From Nitrososphaerota archaeon (lineage in GTDB: Archaea > Thermoproteota > Nitrososphaeria > Nitrososphaerales > JACPRH01), in the NCBI GenBank assembly GCA_023379805.1, contig JAMCPI010000013.1, positions 1 through 64,000 of the forward strand: 64,000 nucleotides of DNA, in the 5' to 3' direction. The stretch's first letter is position 1. Each line of letters starts with the position of its first letter. Of this stretch, positions 7,448 through 17,442 are shown piece by piece. A program made the translations under genes and the position numbers. Under the pieces are notes generated by a model that saw only the letters and a list, made by a program, of their open reading frames with translations, made no database searches and was not told the origin of the DNA.

Positions 7448-10400
7448 TCAATACGGCAGTTCTAGGACTTCATGTATCGTTTTTGCCACAGTTTCGGTTG
7501 TGTAGGGTTTGTTCAGAAAAGCTTGTACCGTGCCGATGGTGTCATTGTATTTGTTCTTTCCAACAAGTCCGCTGACTGCAATAATCTTTAGCTTCGGGTT
7601 GATTTTGCGTAGTGTTCTGACGGTGGCTGGGCCATCCATGATAGGCATCATCATATCGATGAGGATAACTTTGACTCTGCTCATGTTCTGCATATAGATA
7701 GCAATGGCCTCCATCCCGTTATTGGCAGTAATAGTCTTGTAGCCATACGCTTCGAGCATAGCAGCCGTTATCTCACGAATTGACTTCTTATCTTCAGCGA
7801 CGAGTATTGTTTCTCCGTGCCCCATAGGTGGTTTAGGATGCTCTTCTGCTGGCTCTATCTCAACCTGGGTGGTTGCGGGTAGGTAAATTTTGAACGTTGA
7901 TCCTTTTCCTACTTCGCTGTACACGTTCATGAATCCTCCGTGGCCCTTTACTATCGCAAGGGCTGTGGCTAAACCTAGACCTGTGCCTTTTCCGAACTCT
8001 TTTGTGGTGAAGAACGGATCGAAGATTTTGTCGATGATCTTCTTGGAAATTCCAGTTCCAGTATCTGAGACGATTATGCCTACATAAGAGCCTACCTTTG
8101 CTTCTACATTCGTATGCGTGTCTTTCTCATCCATTGTGATGTTTTCGGCGGAGATACCTAGGGTGCCGCCGTTGGGCATTGCGTCTCGAGCATTTACACA
8201 AAGATTCATTATTACTTGATGGAGCTCTGTTGCGTTGCCTGAGATGGTTTGCAAGTTGCTGTCTAAGTATGTTCTGACTTCGATATTCTTGGGGAAGGTC
8301 TCCTTTATCATCTTCCCGACCTCCGATATTACATCACCTATTTTGGTGGCCTTGCGTTCCCCTTCACCACCACGGGAGAAAGTCTGGATCTGCTTTATCA
8401 GGCTGGCTCCTCGTTTGGTGCTGGTCTCAAGTATCTCTACGAGATTCTCACTATCTTCATCTTTGAGTTTTCCTTTCAATACGTATAGTGAAAGCATTAT
8501 TGGTGTGAGGACATTGTTTATGTCATGCGCTATGCCTCCTGCTAGTGTGCCTACAACCTCCATTCTTTGAGCTCGGAGCAGCTGCGCTTCCAAGTTCTTC
8601 TTTTCTGTCATATCCGTATTTATCGTGAGTATAGATTTCGGTTTTCCCTCATCATCCTGCACAAGGGTCCAGCGGGCTTGAACAATGACTTCTCTACCAT
8701 CTTTGGTCACCTGAGGTAGCTCGCCCACCCATTCACCATTGCCGATTACGGCTTGTTGTGCTTCATTCAAGATGGCTGGCTTTTCTCTGTAGAGCATCTC
8801 GTCGGCATTCTTGCCTAGAACTTCTTCCGCTTTCCAGCCGTAGAGCCGTTCAGCTCCCCTATTCCAATATATGATTGAGTTTTTCAGGTCTCTAACTAGA
8901 ATGGCGTCCTGTGCCTTGTCGAGAAGATCGGCCTGCTCCAACAACTTCTCGTCCGCCTTTTTCCTTTCCGAAATATCGAAAATTACGCCGTCAACGTAAA
9001 TGGGCTTTCCATCTGTACCATACACCGGTCGACCGCGCTCATAAAAGTGGCGAATACTTCCGTCCTTATTCATAATACGGTACTCTAACTGAAACGGCTG
9101 ATTGTTCGCAACAGCGCTTTTTGCGGCGCTTATTACGCGGTCTCTGTCTGCAGCCAGAATTAGTGAGTCTATCGTGCATACATCGCCGTTAGTCAGCTCC
9201 TCAGCCGTGTAGCCAGTCATCGGCTGAACCATGTCGTTGAAAAACTGCATTCTTTCGTTTTCTCTAAGGAATATTCTGTAGACGATTCCTGGAAGGTTTT
9301 CGGCGAGCGCTCGGTATGAGTGTTCACGCTCCCTTAGCTCGTCTTCACCGAGCTTTTGTTCTGTAACGTCGGCATCGGCGCCACGGTAGCCTAGAAGGTT
9401 ACCTTGCTCATCAAGAATAGGTAGCCCGCTTGTCTCTAAGAAAACAATGTTACCATTCTTATCGACATTCGGATTAAGGAACGATTTGAACGATTCCTTC
9501 TTTGCAAAAACGTCGAGTGCTGCTTTCTTAAGGTCTTCCCTTAACTCAGGCACGAAGAAGTCGTAAAAGTGGTTTTTTCCAACAATTTCTTCAGGGCTAT
9601 ACCCAAGTATCTTCTCAACAGTGGGGTTTGAGTAAGTGTATAAGCCCTCACTGTTAACCTCCCAAATCCATGAGCCGGAGCTTTGAGCAACTTGTCTGAA
9701 CCGTTCCTCACTCTTCCTAAGTGCGTTTTCTATCTGTCTTCGTTCATTAACTTCAATTTCTAATGCCCTGTTTGTCCTGACCAGATCAGTAGTTCTATCT
9801 TGAACCCTTACTTCCAACTCATCTCGTGCTTTACGTAGCTCCTCCTCGACCTGCTTTTGCTCTTCGAAGAGGCGTGTGTTTTCTAATGCTAGTGAGACCG
9901 CCGTCGCTACTTTGCTGACAAAATCAATCGTATTCTTATCGAAGGCAGTTGGAGCCGAGTTATACATGAGCATCAAAACCCCTTCGGCTGTTCCTCTGGA
10001 GATGAGCGGCGTGACTAAGTGTGATCTAATACCGTATCTCCTAACCATTTCCTGATTAGATGCTTCATCATTGTATGAGTCATCGACGGCTACAGGTTTA
10101 CCGGTGTTAATGGCGCGTACTGCTGCAGGGAGCAGGTTTTCTTCGAGTTGCAGATTAAGAAACTCTGGGCGTTGCTCTTTCAATCTCTTATTGAGGTACT
10201 TAACATTCCATCGGTGTTTTTCCTTCAGCAGTATTACGCCGGTTTCCGCGCCTACCGCTTCAACGCATCCATCCACGACATGTTGCAGAATCTCATCGAG
10301 GTCAAGCGTCGAATTTATTTCGATATTGATTCTATTTAAAGTGTCGCTTAGATTTTTTGCTCTCTGCAACTTCTCCTTAGCCTGCTTTTGCTCCGTAATA

Positions 10401-11590
10401 TCACGGGAGACGCTTCCTATCATAGCGTCTTTGCTTGTTTTAGTGATAAAAAGTGACGACTGAATTATTCGCCTTGCTCCATCGGGTCGCTGAATTTCGT
10501 TTTCAAATAATTTATTCAACCAAGGTGCATGTCCAGTATTGATAGCTGCAAGGATACCGTCCCTCATCTGTTCAAGTCTTCCCGGAGTTCTTTTCTCCTC
10601 AGGTGCAACACGTAGCTGCGCTTCCCAAATAGGTGTGCCTACTACGTCAGAACGCTTAAGGCCGGTAATCTGTGCTTCGCTTTCATTCCATTCTACTATA
10701 ATTCCCTGTTCGTTGACCAGAACGACGCCGTCTCCAGACTGTTCAATAATCCTGCGAAGTCTTTCTTCACTTTCGGCAAGCTTCTCCTCAGCACGCTTCT
10801 GCTCTGTAATATCTCTAACAATCTTGATCCCTGCTACAATATTTCCCTCAGAATCCATCAACGGCGATGAAGTAAGTTCATAAAACAGCGCCCCTTTATC
10901 TGTGGGTATGCGTCTTATCGTTTTGTGTATCTTTCCATCCTTAAACGATAGTTCAATAGGGCAATCTTCACAGATAGCGTCTCTTCCTTCGTACGCTCTA
11001 TAGCAGAGTTCACCAACGTGGTCGCCAAACAGTTTGTTCTGAAGACTGTTCTGGAAAAGGATCTTATAATTCATGTCCTGAATTATGAGACCGTCGCCAA
11101 GAGCTTCGATAATTGCCTCTGACTTGTTCTTCTCCTCCTCCACCTTTACTATGGCTGCCTCTAGACTCTTCTCAATCTGCTTATGCTCTGTGACATCCCA
11201 GAAAACACCTAATACACCTATGTCACCGTTCTTATTTTTAACAGGCGTCTTGATGGTGTGGACAAATATTTCTTGCCCCTGTAGGATATATTTCTCCTCT
11301 AACTCCTTAGCTTTACCTGACTCTATAATACTCCTGTCGTCAGCCCTGTATTTGTCGGCTAACTTCTTAGGATAGAAGTCATAATCCGTCTTACCGACAA
11401 TTTCGTCAGGTGTGATTTCCAAATCACGAGCATAATTGTTGTTGCAGGACAGATAGCGAAGGTTCTTGTTTTTGTAGAATATTCTCTGTGGAAGATGCTC
11501 AAACATCACCTTATACTCATTTTCAGCAGTCTGCTTACGCAGAACCTCCACTTCCTTTACCTCAGTAGGTTCTCCGCGAAGCGCAGCCAA
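7448..11590 (-). CDS. Soluble multi-PAS/GAF hybrid sensor histidine kinase with receiver domain
   Basis: A 1380-residue signalling protein with no transmembrane segment. Approximate domain order: PAS (25-140), PAS (160-270), PAS (280-400), GAF (430-580), coiled coil (580-640), PAS (650-770), PAS (775-890), PAS (900-1010), HisKA with phosphoacceptor GGIAHDINN, HATPase with N-box NLCVNARDAMP, DTGTGI and GKGTGLGLA, and a C-terminal receiver (about 1257-1380) with ILIDMMMP and the conserved AFLNKPY Lys. The six PAS domains point to intracellular redox or small-molecule sensing. No separate response regulator is adjacent. It is divergent from the PQQ-type dehydrogenase gene, which may be its target; that is inference. 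Confidence 0.9.
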   Translation of the reverse strand: MAALRGEPTEVKEVEVLRKQTAENEYKVMFEHLPQRIFYKNKNLRYLSCNNNYARDLEITPDEIVGKTDYDFYPKKLADKYRADDRSIIESGKAKELEEKYILQGQEIFVHTIKTPVKNKNGDIGVLGVFWDVTEHKQIEKSLEAAIVKVEEEKNKSEAIIEALGDGLIIQDMNYKILFQNSLQNKLFGDHVGELCYRAYEGRDAICEDCPIELSFKDGKIHKTIRRIPTDKGALFYELTSSPLMDSEGNIVAGIKIVRDITEQKRAEEKLAESEERLRRIIEQSGDGVVLVNEQGIIVEWNESEAQITGLKRSDVVGTPIWEAQLRVAPEEKRTPGRLEQMRDGILAAINTGHAPWLNKLFENEIQRPDGARRIIQSSLFITKTSKDAMIGSVSRDITEQKQAKEKLQRAKNLSDTLNRINIEINSTLDLDEILQHVVDGCVEAVGAETGVILLKEKHRWNVKYLNKRLKEQRPEFLNLQLEENLLPAAVRAINTGKPVAVDDSYNDEASNQEMVRRYGIRSHLVTPLISRGTAEGVLMLMYNSAPTAFDKNTIDFVSKVATAVSLALENTRLFEEQKQVEEELRKARDELEVRVQDRTTDLVRTNRALEIEVNERRQIENALRKSEERFRQVAQSSGSWIWEVNSEGLYTYSNPTVEKILGYSPEEIVGKNHFYDFFVPELREDLKKAALDVFAKKESFKSFLNPNVDKNGNIVFLETSGLPILDEQGNLLGYRGADADVTEQKLGEDELREREHSYRALAENLPGIVYRIFLRENERMQFFNDMVQPMTGYTAEELTNGDVCTIDSLILAADRDRVISAAKSAVANNQPFQLEYRIMNKDGSIRHFYERGRPVYGTDGKPIYVDGVIFDISERKKADEKLLEQADLLDKAQDAILVRDLKNSIIYWNRGAERLYGWKAEEVLGKNADEMLYREKPAILNEAQQAVIGNGEWVGELPQVTKDGREVIVQARWTLVQDDEGKPKSILTINTDMTEKKNLEAQLLRAQRMEVVGTLAGGIAHDINNVLTPIMLSLYVLKGKLKDEDSENLVEILETSTKRGASLIKQIQTFSRGGEGERKATKIGDVISEVGKMIKETFPKNIEVRTYLDSNLQTISGNATELHQVIMNLCVNARDAMPNGGTLGISAENITMDEKDTHTNVEAKVGSYVGIIVSDTGTGISKKIIDKIFDPFFTTKEFGKGTGLGLATALAIVKGHGGFMNVYSEVGKGSTFKIYLPATTQVEIEPAEEHPKPPMGHGETILVAEDKKSIREITAAMLEAYGYKTITANNGMEAIAIYMQNMSRVKVILIDMMMPIMDGPATVRTLRKINPKLKIIAVSGLVGKNKYNDTIGTVQAFLNKPYTTETVAKTIHEVLELPY

Positions 11591-12013
11591 CTTGTCAGTA
11601 CTTCTGAGTTTTGTTCTCGTCTTTCAACGACCCTCTCCTAATCTACTGGCATAAGATGTCCCTTGGTGTCTGGTACTATAGCGTAAGTGGAATTATTTGA
11701 GCGTTACCTACATATTAATCTAATGTAGCATGTCCCGTTAACCATAGATCTGCATGAACTCACTAGGTTTTTTCAATTTTTCATCGAAGATATTCTAAAT
11801 ATTCAGGCAATAGGGATTTAGTGGCATAGTTGATAATAACCTTTTCTTTTTACTTTGATGGTGAAATAACCATTTTCATTACATATGGTATTTATTTTCA
11901 GTTGTATTCATTTATACTTAGCGGTTCTTGCAAGTAAGCATGGTGGATGGTTCAATATATTCTCTATAAGAGCGATATTTAAACGAGTATCCATTCGCAA
12001 TTAACGAAGACAC
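11591..12013. promoter_or_regulatory. AT-rich divergent promoter region (kinase / PQQ-type dehydrogenase)
   Basis: There is no ORF in these 423 bases. ATATTTAAA at 11975-11983 is a good TATA box for the dehydrogenase gene, placing its start site a few bases before the ATG at 12014. The rest (11700-11960) is strongly AT-rich, and I found no clear operator in it. Confidence 0.5.
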
Positions 12014-14233
12014 ATGAATTACTTTAAAAATAAGTACGCGTCAACTATAATAATTGTACTTCTGTTCAGCACATTCCTACCTACATTAGCGTATGCGGCA
12101 CCACTAGCAAACTCTGAGAAGGACTGGCAGTACACAAACGGTAACTCATGGGCTTGGACTTACAGCCCTGAGACGCAAATCAACAAAGGCAACATTAGGG
12201 ATTTAGAGGTAAAATGGATATATCCGTTAGATACTAAGAATGTCCCTGCAGCACTACGGTCAACACTAATAGGTGAAGGCTCAGCTACTCCACCAATAGT
12301 CGCAGGAGGTAAAGTGTTCGTGACTACACAATACCTGCGCACATATGCTATAGACGCTGAGACCGGAAAGGGTCTCTGGGCTCACGACTACGCACTTAAC
12401 GTCACAGAAATCGAGGCGCGGCTACCGATGCTACTTCCAGCTAACGCAGGTTTTCTTGGGAGTCTAAATAACCATCTACACGGAATAAGGTACTGGGACG
12501 CAGGTAAGGCCGTAGTCATGAACGGCATGGCCTGTGACTTCTACGGCATCGACGCCACAACAGGCAAGACCTCCTTCTGGGTGAAAGACCTCTGCAAGGA
12601 TGTCCCAGGCAACCTATACAAGTACAGACAGGGAACCGCCAGCACCGACGGTATTGCAACCTACGACAAAGGTAAGCAGTTCATATATGTTCTACCCGGA
12701 GTAATGCACAGCTGGACGTTCAAAGGCGACGCACGCAACGTCATGATGGGCATCGACATGAACACTCAACAGATCGCTTGGCGCATCTACAACTACCCAC
12801 CACAAGACAAACCCACTAAAGACTGGGCAACACAGGAGTGTAGCATAGGCTTCTTCCAAGCAACTCCATGTAGTGAAGTAGCAGCAAAGGCTCCTCAGAA
12901 CCTTGAGTGGGATTGGGCTCAGCCTGATCAGCCACCTAACATCTACGGAGGAGTCACGGCTAACTGGGGTTCAACGCCAGTAGTGGATGAAGAAACCGGT
13001 ATCCTCTACACACAAACAGGCAACCAAGGACCCTACACATACATTGGAACCACACCTGGACCAAGACTTTACGGTTCAACAATCATGGCTATTGACCTTA
13101 ACCAGGGCAAGCGCATCTGGTGGCTACAGCCGTTTCCACGCGATCCATACGACTATGACTGCAACTGGGATGGCATCCTCGCGGATATCCCAAATGTGGG
13201 CAAGGTCTACATGAAGGGATGCAAGGAGGGCAGACTCTATGTGATGGACGCTAAGACAGGTAAGCCATACTACGTGAAGGATGTTATTGATGAACAGTTC
13301 CAGTGGGGTCAGATCACCAAGGCCGGAACACTTGAGCCTACTAAAGGCGGAAACAAGTATCACTTGAACGATCCGTTGAATCACTACGACATGAGAGAAA
13401 TGCTCTCACCAGATAACAGCACTTACTGTGGAAGACCCTGTGAGTTATATCCAAACTTCTACAACGGACTTTTCGCCACAGACATGTCATATGATCCGCA
13501 GACACAGACACTGTTCCATTATGCAGCAGCACTACAAGCAACCCTCATCAACTCAATTAGTCCAGAGAAACTGCCGGATCAAGGATCCATGTCAATTGCA
13601 AAGAACTATCCGACAATGAACACAACTATAGTGGCTAGAGACGTTGCTACTGGCAAGGTCAAGTGGACCTGGTTCTATAGTCTAGGTCAACAGAGAGCGC
13701 ACCTGGTAGTTACATCGGACATGGTGTTCTCAGGCTTCACTGATGGATATATGCGGTTCTTCGACAAGGACAAGGGTACACTGCTCCGTGAAGTAAACCT
13801 AGGATCAAGTCTCACAATAGGTTCATCAATAGCTCAAGACTCTAAAGGCAACCAGAAGATCTTTACGCTGGTCACCCGTACCCAGAACCCCGGTTACGTA
13901 TTAGCTCTCGGGTTATCTGATCGAGCAGGTCAGACCCCTGCCTCTACTGTAACAACCACGACAACGGCCTCAACAACAGTAACCTCCATAACCACCGCAA
14001 CCTCTGCAATTACCTCCACAGTAGTCTCAACACAAACCGCTACAAGCATCTCAACAACAACATCAGCCATTACCTCAACAATTACATCCACCGCAGCGCC
14101 TAGCACCACCACTATAACTTCGGAAGTCGCTGGGACAGGTGGGCTACCCGCAGAAATCACCTACGCAGCAATCGCGGTAGCCATGGTGGCTGTCATGCTC
14201 ACAGCAGTACTAATTATAAAAAGACCGAAATGA
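12014..14233 (+). CDS. Surface-anchored PQQ-type quinoprotein dehydrogenase
   Basis: A 739-residue exported protein. Residues 1-30 form a signal peptide (hydrophobic core, then LAYAAPLA). The body is an eight-bladed beta-propeller-type PQQ alcohol dehydrogenase with repeat signatures AIDAETGKGLW, AIDLNQGKRIWW, VMDAKTGKPYY and ARDVATGKVKWTW. The motif DPYDYDCNWDG (377-387) matches the catalytic Asp segment of the family. An Asp two residues after a candidate catalytic Asp (D380-Y-D382) is the feature that marks lanthanide-dependent enzymes; this assignment needs an alignment. A Thr/Ser-rich stalk (about 638-705) and a transmembrane helix (712-734) ending KRPK hold it at the outer face of the membrane. 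Substrate unknown; no PQQ synthesis gene or cytochrome is adjacent. Confidence 0.85.
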   Translation: MNYFKNKYASTIIIVLLFSTFLPTLAYAAPLANSEKDWQYTNGNSWAWTYSPETQINKGNIRDLEVKWIYPLDTKNVPAALRSTLIGEGSATPPIVAGGKVFVTTQYLRTYAIDAETGKGLWAHDYALNVTEIEARLPMLLPANAGFLGSLNNHLHGIRYWDAGKAVVMNGMACDFYGIDATTGKTSFWVKDLCKDVPGNLYKYRQGTASTDGIATYDKGKQFIYVLPGVMHSWTFKGDARNVMMGIDMNTQQIAWRIYNYPPQDKPTKDWATQECSIGFFQATPCSEVAAKAPQNLEWDWAQPDQPPNIYGGVTANWGSTPVVDEETGILYTQTGNQGPYTYIGTTPGPRLYGSTIMAIDLNQGKRIWWLQPFPRDPYDYDCNWDGILADIPNVGKVYMKGCKEGRLYVMDAKTGKPYYVKDVIDEQFQWGQITKAGTLEPTKGGNKYHLNDPLNHYDMREMLSPDNSTYCGRPCELYPNFYNGLFATDMSYDPQTQTLFHYAAALQATLINSISPEKLPDQGSMSIAKNYPTMNTTIVARDVATGKVKWTWFYSLGQQRAHLVVTSDMVFSGFTDGYMRFFDKDKGTLLREVNLGSSLTIGSSIAQDSKGNQKIFTLVTRTQNPGYVLALGLSDRAGQTPASTVTTTTTASTTVTSITTATSAITSTVVSTQTATSISTTTSAITSTITSTAAPSTTTITSEVAGTGGLPAEITYAAIAVAMVAVMLTAVLIIKRPK

Positions 14234-14263
14234 GGCGATCATTAGATCGCCCACCACTTTTTT
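14234..14263 (+). terminator. Hairpin plus T-run after the dehydrogenase
   Basis: GGCGATC-ATTA-GATCGCC forms a perfect 7-bp stem with a 4-base loop right after the stop codon, followed by CACCAC and six T. This looks like an intrinsic-type terminator. Confidence 0.65.
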
Positions 14264-14481
14264 GGGCATCCGCTCAAACTAACATGTCAAGTAGCTGTTC
14301 GAGCGCCGTTGCTTAGCCGTTTTAGTATCTCTACTAGGCTCTCCCCGAACAGATTAGACCAGTGCAGCAACCTGTTAGTTGATGATTCTTGCTTATACAA
14401 ATTTCTTGGAAAAAGTCAGGTATCTTCCTCTACTTCGTTTTATGGCTTAACGTTATACTGTAGTTCGCGGCTATACTACCT

Positions 14482-14892
14482 ATGCCAAAACTTGTGAGAT
14501 TTACTGATAGAGAGAAACGGTTCTTAGATACCATCGAAGGTTGCAGTATCACAACAGTTTACCCGGATAACCGACCCCACATCGTTCCTGTTAACTTTCT
14601 TCTCATAGATGGGCTGTTTTACATCGCTTCAGACTACAATACTAGGAAGGTGAAAAACATCCAGCTCAACGACAAGGTTGCTTTGCTCTTCGCAACTTTT
14701 AACCCGAACAGAGCAATGATAATCGAAGGTGAAGCATCCCTGCTTGAACACGGCCCTGAGTTCAAACATATCTACGACCTATTCTACAAAAGATTCTCAT
14801 GGGTAAGAAATGATCCATGGAGTGAAGGTGAAGCGCCGTTTATTATAGTAAAACCTGTGAAGAAGATACGCTGGGGGCTTAAATCAACCTAA
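14482..14892 (+). CDS. Pyridoxamine 5'-phosphate oxidase-family split-barrel protein
   Basis: A 136-residue protein with the flavin-binding split-barrel pattern: SITTVYPDNRPHIVPVNFLLIDGLFYIASD, then TRKVKNIQLNDKVALLFAT and a C-terminal KIRWG. Members bind FMN, F420 or heme and act as small oxidoreductases; the ligand cannot be read from sequence alone. It lies 250 bases after the dehydrogenase terminator and is transcribed independently. It is not close enough to pyridoxamine oxidase itself to name it pdxH. Confidence 0.75.
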   Translation: MPKLVRFTDREKRFLDTIEGCSITTVYPDNRPHIVPVNFLLIDGLFYIASDYNTRKVKNIQLNDKVALLFATFNPNRAMIIEGEASLLEHGPEFKHIYDLFYKRFSWVRNDPWSEGEAPFIIVKPVKKIRWGLKST

Positions 14893-14959
14893 CTGTCCAT
14901 TTACGAAGTCCGATTTGTTTCTAAGCGAAGCAAATATTTAATATATTAAATGTTAACTA

Positions 14960-14973
14960 GCTAACCAGTTAGC
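14960..14973. promoter_or_regulatory. Probable MarR operator
   Basis: GCTAAC-CA-GTTAGC is a perfect 6-base inverted repeat with a 2-base spacer. It sits just after the AT-rich TATA region (about 14934-14950) and 16 bases before the MarR start codon, the expected place for autorepression. Confidence 0.6.
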
Positions 14974-14989
14974 GAGGCGCTCTAAAGGG

Positions 14990-15427
14990 ATGCAGCGAAA
15001 GGTCGAGCCGGATCACGTTCTTATGCGAACGCACAGGGCCCTAGTTAGGAGCCGGGCTCGAGGTCTTGCTAAGGCTGGTCTTAGCCTTCCACAATTCGAG
15101 GTTCTCCGAGTGATCTCAGCGAAGGGACCCATGTCTATGGGTGCGCTGAGCAGAGAGATGGTGGTAACTCCTCCAAACATCACGGGACTGATCGACCGAC
15201 TTGAAAAGCAGAGTCTAGTGAAGAGAGCAGCTAATGCTAACGATAGGCGCGCATCAATAATAGAGCTGACTGACGCTGGAAAGAATCTCTATGATGTTCT
15301 AGCGAAGCAGCAGAGAACTTTCCTGCAAAATGTTTTGAACGCGCTCACTTCTGATGAGCGGGAGACCCTCTCCACTCTACTATCTAGGCTGAGGGATGAG
15401 ATACTTCGAAGGGAGGGTGAAGCATGA
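14990..15427 (+). CDS. MarR-family transcriptional regulator
   Basis: A 145-residue winged-helix repressor: GLSLPQFEVLRVISAKGPMSMGALSREMVVTPPNITGLIDRLEKQSLVKRAANANDRR contains the recognition helix and the wing ending DRRAS, followed by ELTDAGK and the dimerisation helices. It overlaps the following ABC ATPase gene by 4 bases (ATGA), so the three genes form one operon. The likely role is ligand-relieved repression of its own exporter through the inverted repeat upstream. The inducer is unknown. Confidence 0.88.
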   Translation: MQRKVEPDHVLMRTHRALVRSRARGLAKAGLSLPQFEVLRVISAKGPMSMGALSREMVVTPPNITGLIDRLEKQSLVKRAANANDRRASIIELTDAGKNLYDVLAKQQRTFLQNVLNALTSDERETLSTLLSRLRDEILRREGEA

Positions 15428-16419
15428 CCGATAGCGTAGTCACCGTTGAAAATCTCATCAAGACCTATCCTAGAATCACTGCGGTAGACGGCATCTCATT
15501 CGAAATCGATGAGGGCGAGATATTCGGCTTCCTAGGACCTAACGGCGCCGGTAAAACCACCACCATACGCATGCTGTTAACCCTCATTAAACCCACCTCC
15601 GGCAAAATCACTGTATTCGGCGTAGACGCCTTGACTGCTCCTGCGAAGGTGAGGCAGATATCTGGCTATGTCCCTCAAGATGTGTCAGTGGACGGTGATT
15701 TAACTGGTTACGAGAACCTCCTCATGTACTCAAAGTTGTACGGCGTGCCTAAGGAAGGCAGAGAGAAGATTATCAGATCTGTTTTGGAAAACATGGGTCT
15801 TCAAGATAGATCTGATGATTTGGTCAACACTTACTCTGGAGGTATGATGAGACGTCTAGAGCTGGCTCAGTCATTGGTGAATAAGCCGAAGGTACTGTTT
15901 CTCGATGAGCCCAGCATCGGTCTGGACCCGAATGCTAGGAGCATCATATGGGATTTCGTCAAGAATCTTAGGAACGAGTTCGGTACTACGATATTCATCA
16001 CAACACATGATATGAATGAGGCGGATGCGTTGTGCGATAGAATAGCCTTCATAGACAAAGGCAGGCTAGTAGCTATAGGTAATCCTTCCCAGCTAAAGTC
16101 TACAGTAGGCGGCGATCTGTTAATGCTGAGTTCGAAGACACCCGGCTGTGGCGCCATGCTCAAAGATCTTGGTTACCAGATTATATCAAACTCCCCTGAC
16201 GGCAACTTTGAGCTGCTCGTCTCAAACGGCGAACGTGTCATACCACATCTCTTAGAAGATCTCAGGGATAACGGGATGATTGTGGAGTCTGTTGCACTGA
16301 AGAAGCCTACCTTGGAGGACGTCTTCCAGAAGTACACCGGCACCAAAATAGCTGAAGAGGGCGAGACGTGGGCTGAGGTTAGAAGAACACGTAGAACCAT
16401 GAGGAAGTTGAGGCGATGA
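15424..16419 (+). CDS. ABC exporter ATPase, DrrA type
   Basis: A 331-residue ATPase: Walker A GPNGAGKTT, Q-loop YVPQDVSVDGDLTGYENL, signature YSGGMMRRLELAQ, Walker B VLFLDEP, H-loop TTHDMNEAD, then the DUF4162-like C-terminal region (LLEDLRDNGMIVESVALKKPTLEDVFQKYTG). The PTLEDVF ending is typical of daunorubicin-resistance-type ATPases. It overlaps the genes on both sides by 4 bases and works with the permease that follows. The likely substrate is a drug, lipid or other hydrophobic molecule. Confidence 0.9.
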   Translation: MTDSVVTVENLIKTYPRITAVDGISFEIDEGEIFGFLGPNGAGKTTTIRMLLTLIKPTSGKITVFGVDALTAPAKVRQISGYVPQDVSVDGDLTGYENLLMYSKLYGVPKEGREKIIRSVLENMGLQDRSDDLVNTYSGGMMRRLELAQSLVNKPKVLFLDEPSIGLDPNARSIIWDFVKNLRNEFGTTIFITTHDMNEADALCDRIAFIDKGRLVAIGNPSQLKSTVGGDLLMLSSKTPGCGAMLKDLGYQIISNSPDGNFELLVSNGERVIPHLLEDLRDNGMIVESVALKKPTLEDVFQKYTGTKIAEEGETWAEVRRTRRTMRKLRR

Positions 16420-17186
16420 ACGTAATTGAGTACCTGTCCAGCATTTTGACGCTCGCTGAGTTCGAGCTGCGGAAGCTCAGACATGATTCATCACAAATAT
16501 GGATTAGAGGGGTACAGCCAGCACTGTGGTTACTCATATTCGGAGAGGCTTTTAGCGCAGTAAGAGGCATTCCAACAGGCGGATTCACCTATCTTCAATT
16601 CATGACTCCTGGCATCCTAGCCCAATCAGTAATGTTCGTAGCTATCTTCTACGGCATCGCTCTCGTGTGGGAGCGCGACTTGGGGCTGCTGAACAAACTT
16701 CTCTCCACACCGGTTCCGCGCTCAGCCATAGTATTAGGTAAGGCTCTATCCGCGAGTGTCAGAGGTGTCTTTCAGGCCTTAGTGGTTCTCGCCCTAGCCA
16801 TGATCCTAGGCGTTAACCTAGCAGTAAACCCGCTCAGCGTGCTAGGCGTCTTCTTCACGATAGTCCTGTTCGGAGTATGCGTCTCATGTCTAAGCATAGG
16901 TCTCGCCCCCATATTCAGAACCCGTGAACGTGTAATGGGAATTGGTCAACTGCTCACTATGCCTCTCTTCTTCGCAAGTAATGCAATCTACCCCACATCG
17001 ATTATGCCTGATTGGCTCAGAGCAGTCACGGTCGTAAACCCCCTCAGCTACGCTGTGGACGCTATGCGCGCGCTTCTTGTCACAGGTAACTTCTCCACTA
17101 TCCCGCAGGACATAGTTGCTCTGCTCATCGCCACTGCAGTTTTTGCCACTACGGCCAGCCTTACACTAAAACGAATGGTATCGTGA
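16416..17186 (+). CDS. ABC-2 type exporter permease, DrrB type
   Basis: A 256-residue membrane protein with six predicted helices. It has the ABC-2 features WIRGVQPALWLLIFGEAF, YLQFMTPGILAQSVMF, WERDLGLLNKLLSTPVPRSAIVLGKAL and the near-terminal NPLSYAVDAMRALL. It is translationally coupled (ATGA overlap) to the ATPase gene and completes the MarR-controlled exporter. Confidence 0.88.
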   Translation: MNVIEYLSSILTLAEFELRKLRHDSSQIWIRGVQPALWLLIFGEAFSAVRGIPTGGFTYLQFMTPGILAQSVMFVAIFYGIALVWERDLGLLNKLLSTPVPRSAIVLGKALSASVRGVFQALVVLALAMILGVNLAVNPLSVLGVFFTIVLFGVCVSCLSIGLAPIFRTRERVMGIGQLLTMPLFFASNAIYPTSIMPDWLRAVTVVNPLSYAVDAMRALLVTGNFSTIPQDIVALLIATAVFATTASLTLKRMVS

Positions 17187-17442
17187 CAACAAACAACCTC
17201 TTCCAAACGCTCTACCCCTACTAGAAACAGGCACGCGTTTTCACATACAGCATTTACATCGCTGATTCTTTTCAATGCAGTCTATCTAAGCATATTTTAC
17301 CATATCCACCGGCAAGATATCTGCTGCAAAACCTCATTTTTAGATAAGCCAATCCGAGTTTCATTTATTGAAACGAGATGCAAAAGTTACTTTAAGCCGT
17401 GTAACCTCAATAAAAAAGAAGCCAAACTATTAACGTGAGAAT

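Noticed and set aside
14309..14497. 62-residue plus-strand ORF before the split-barrel gene
   Set aside because: Its composition (Ser/Leu/Cys/Tyr-rich) is not protein-like and it overlaps the next start codon out of frame.
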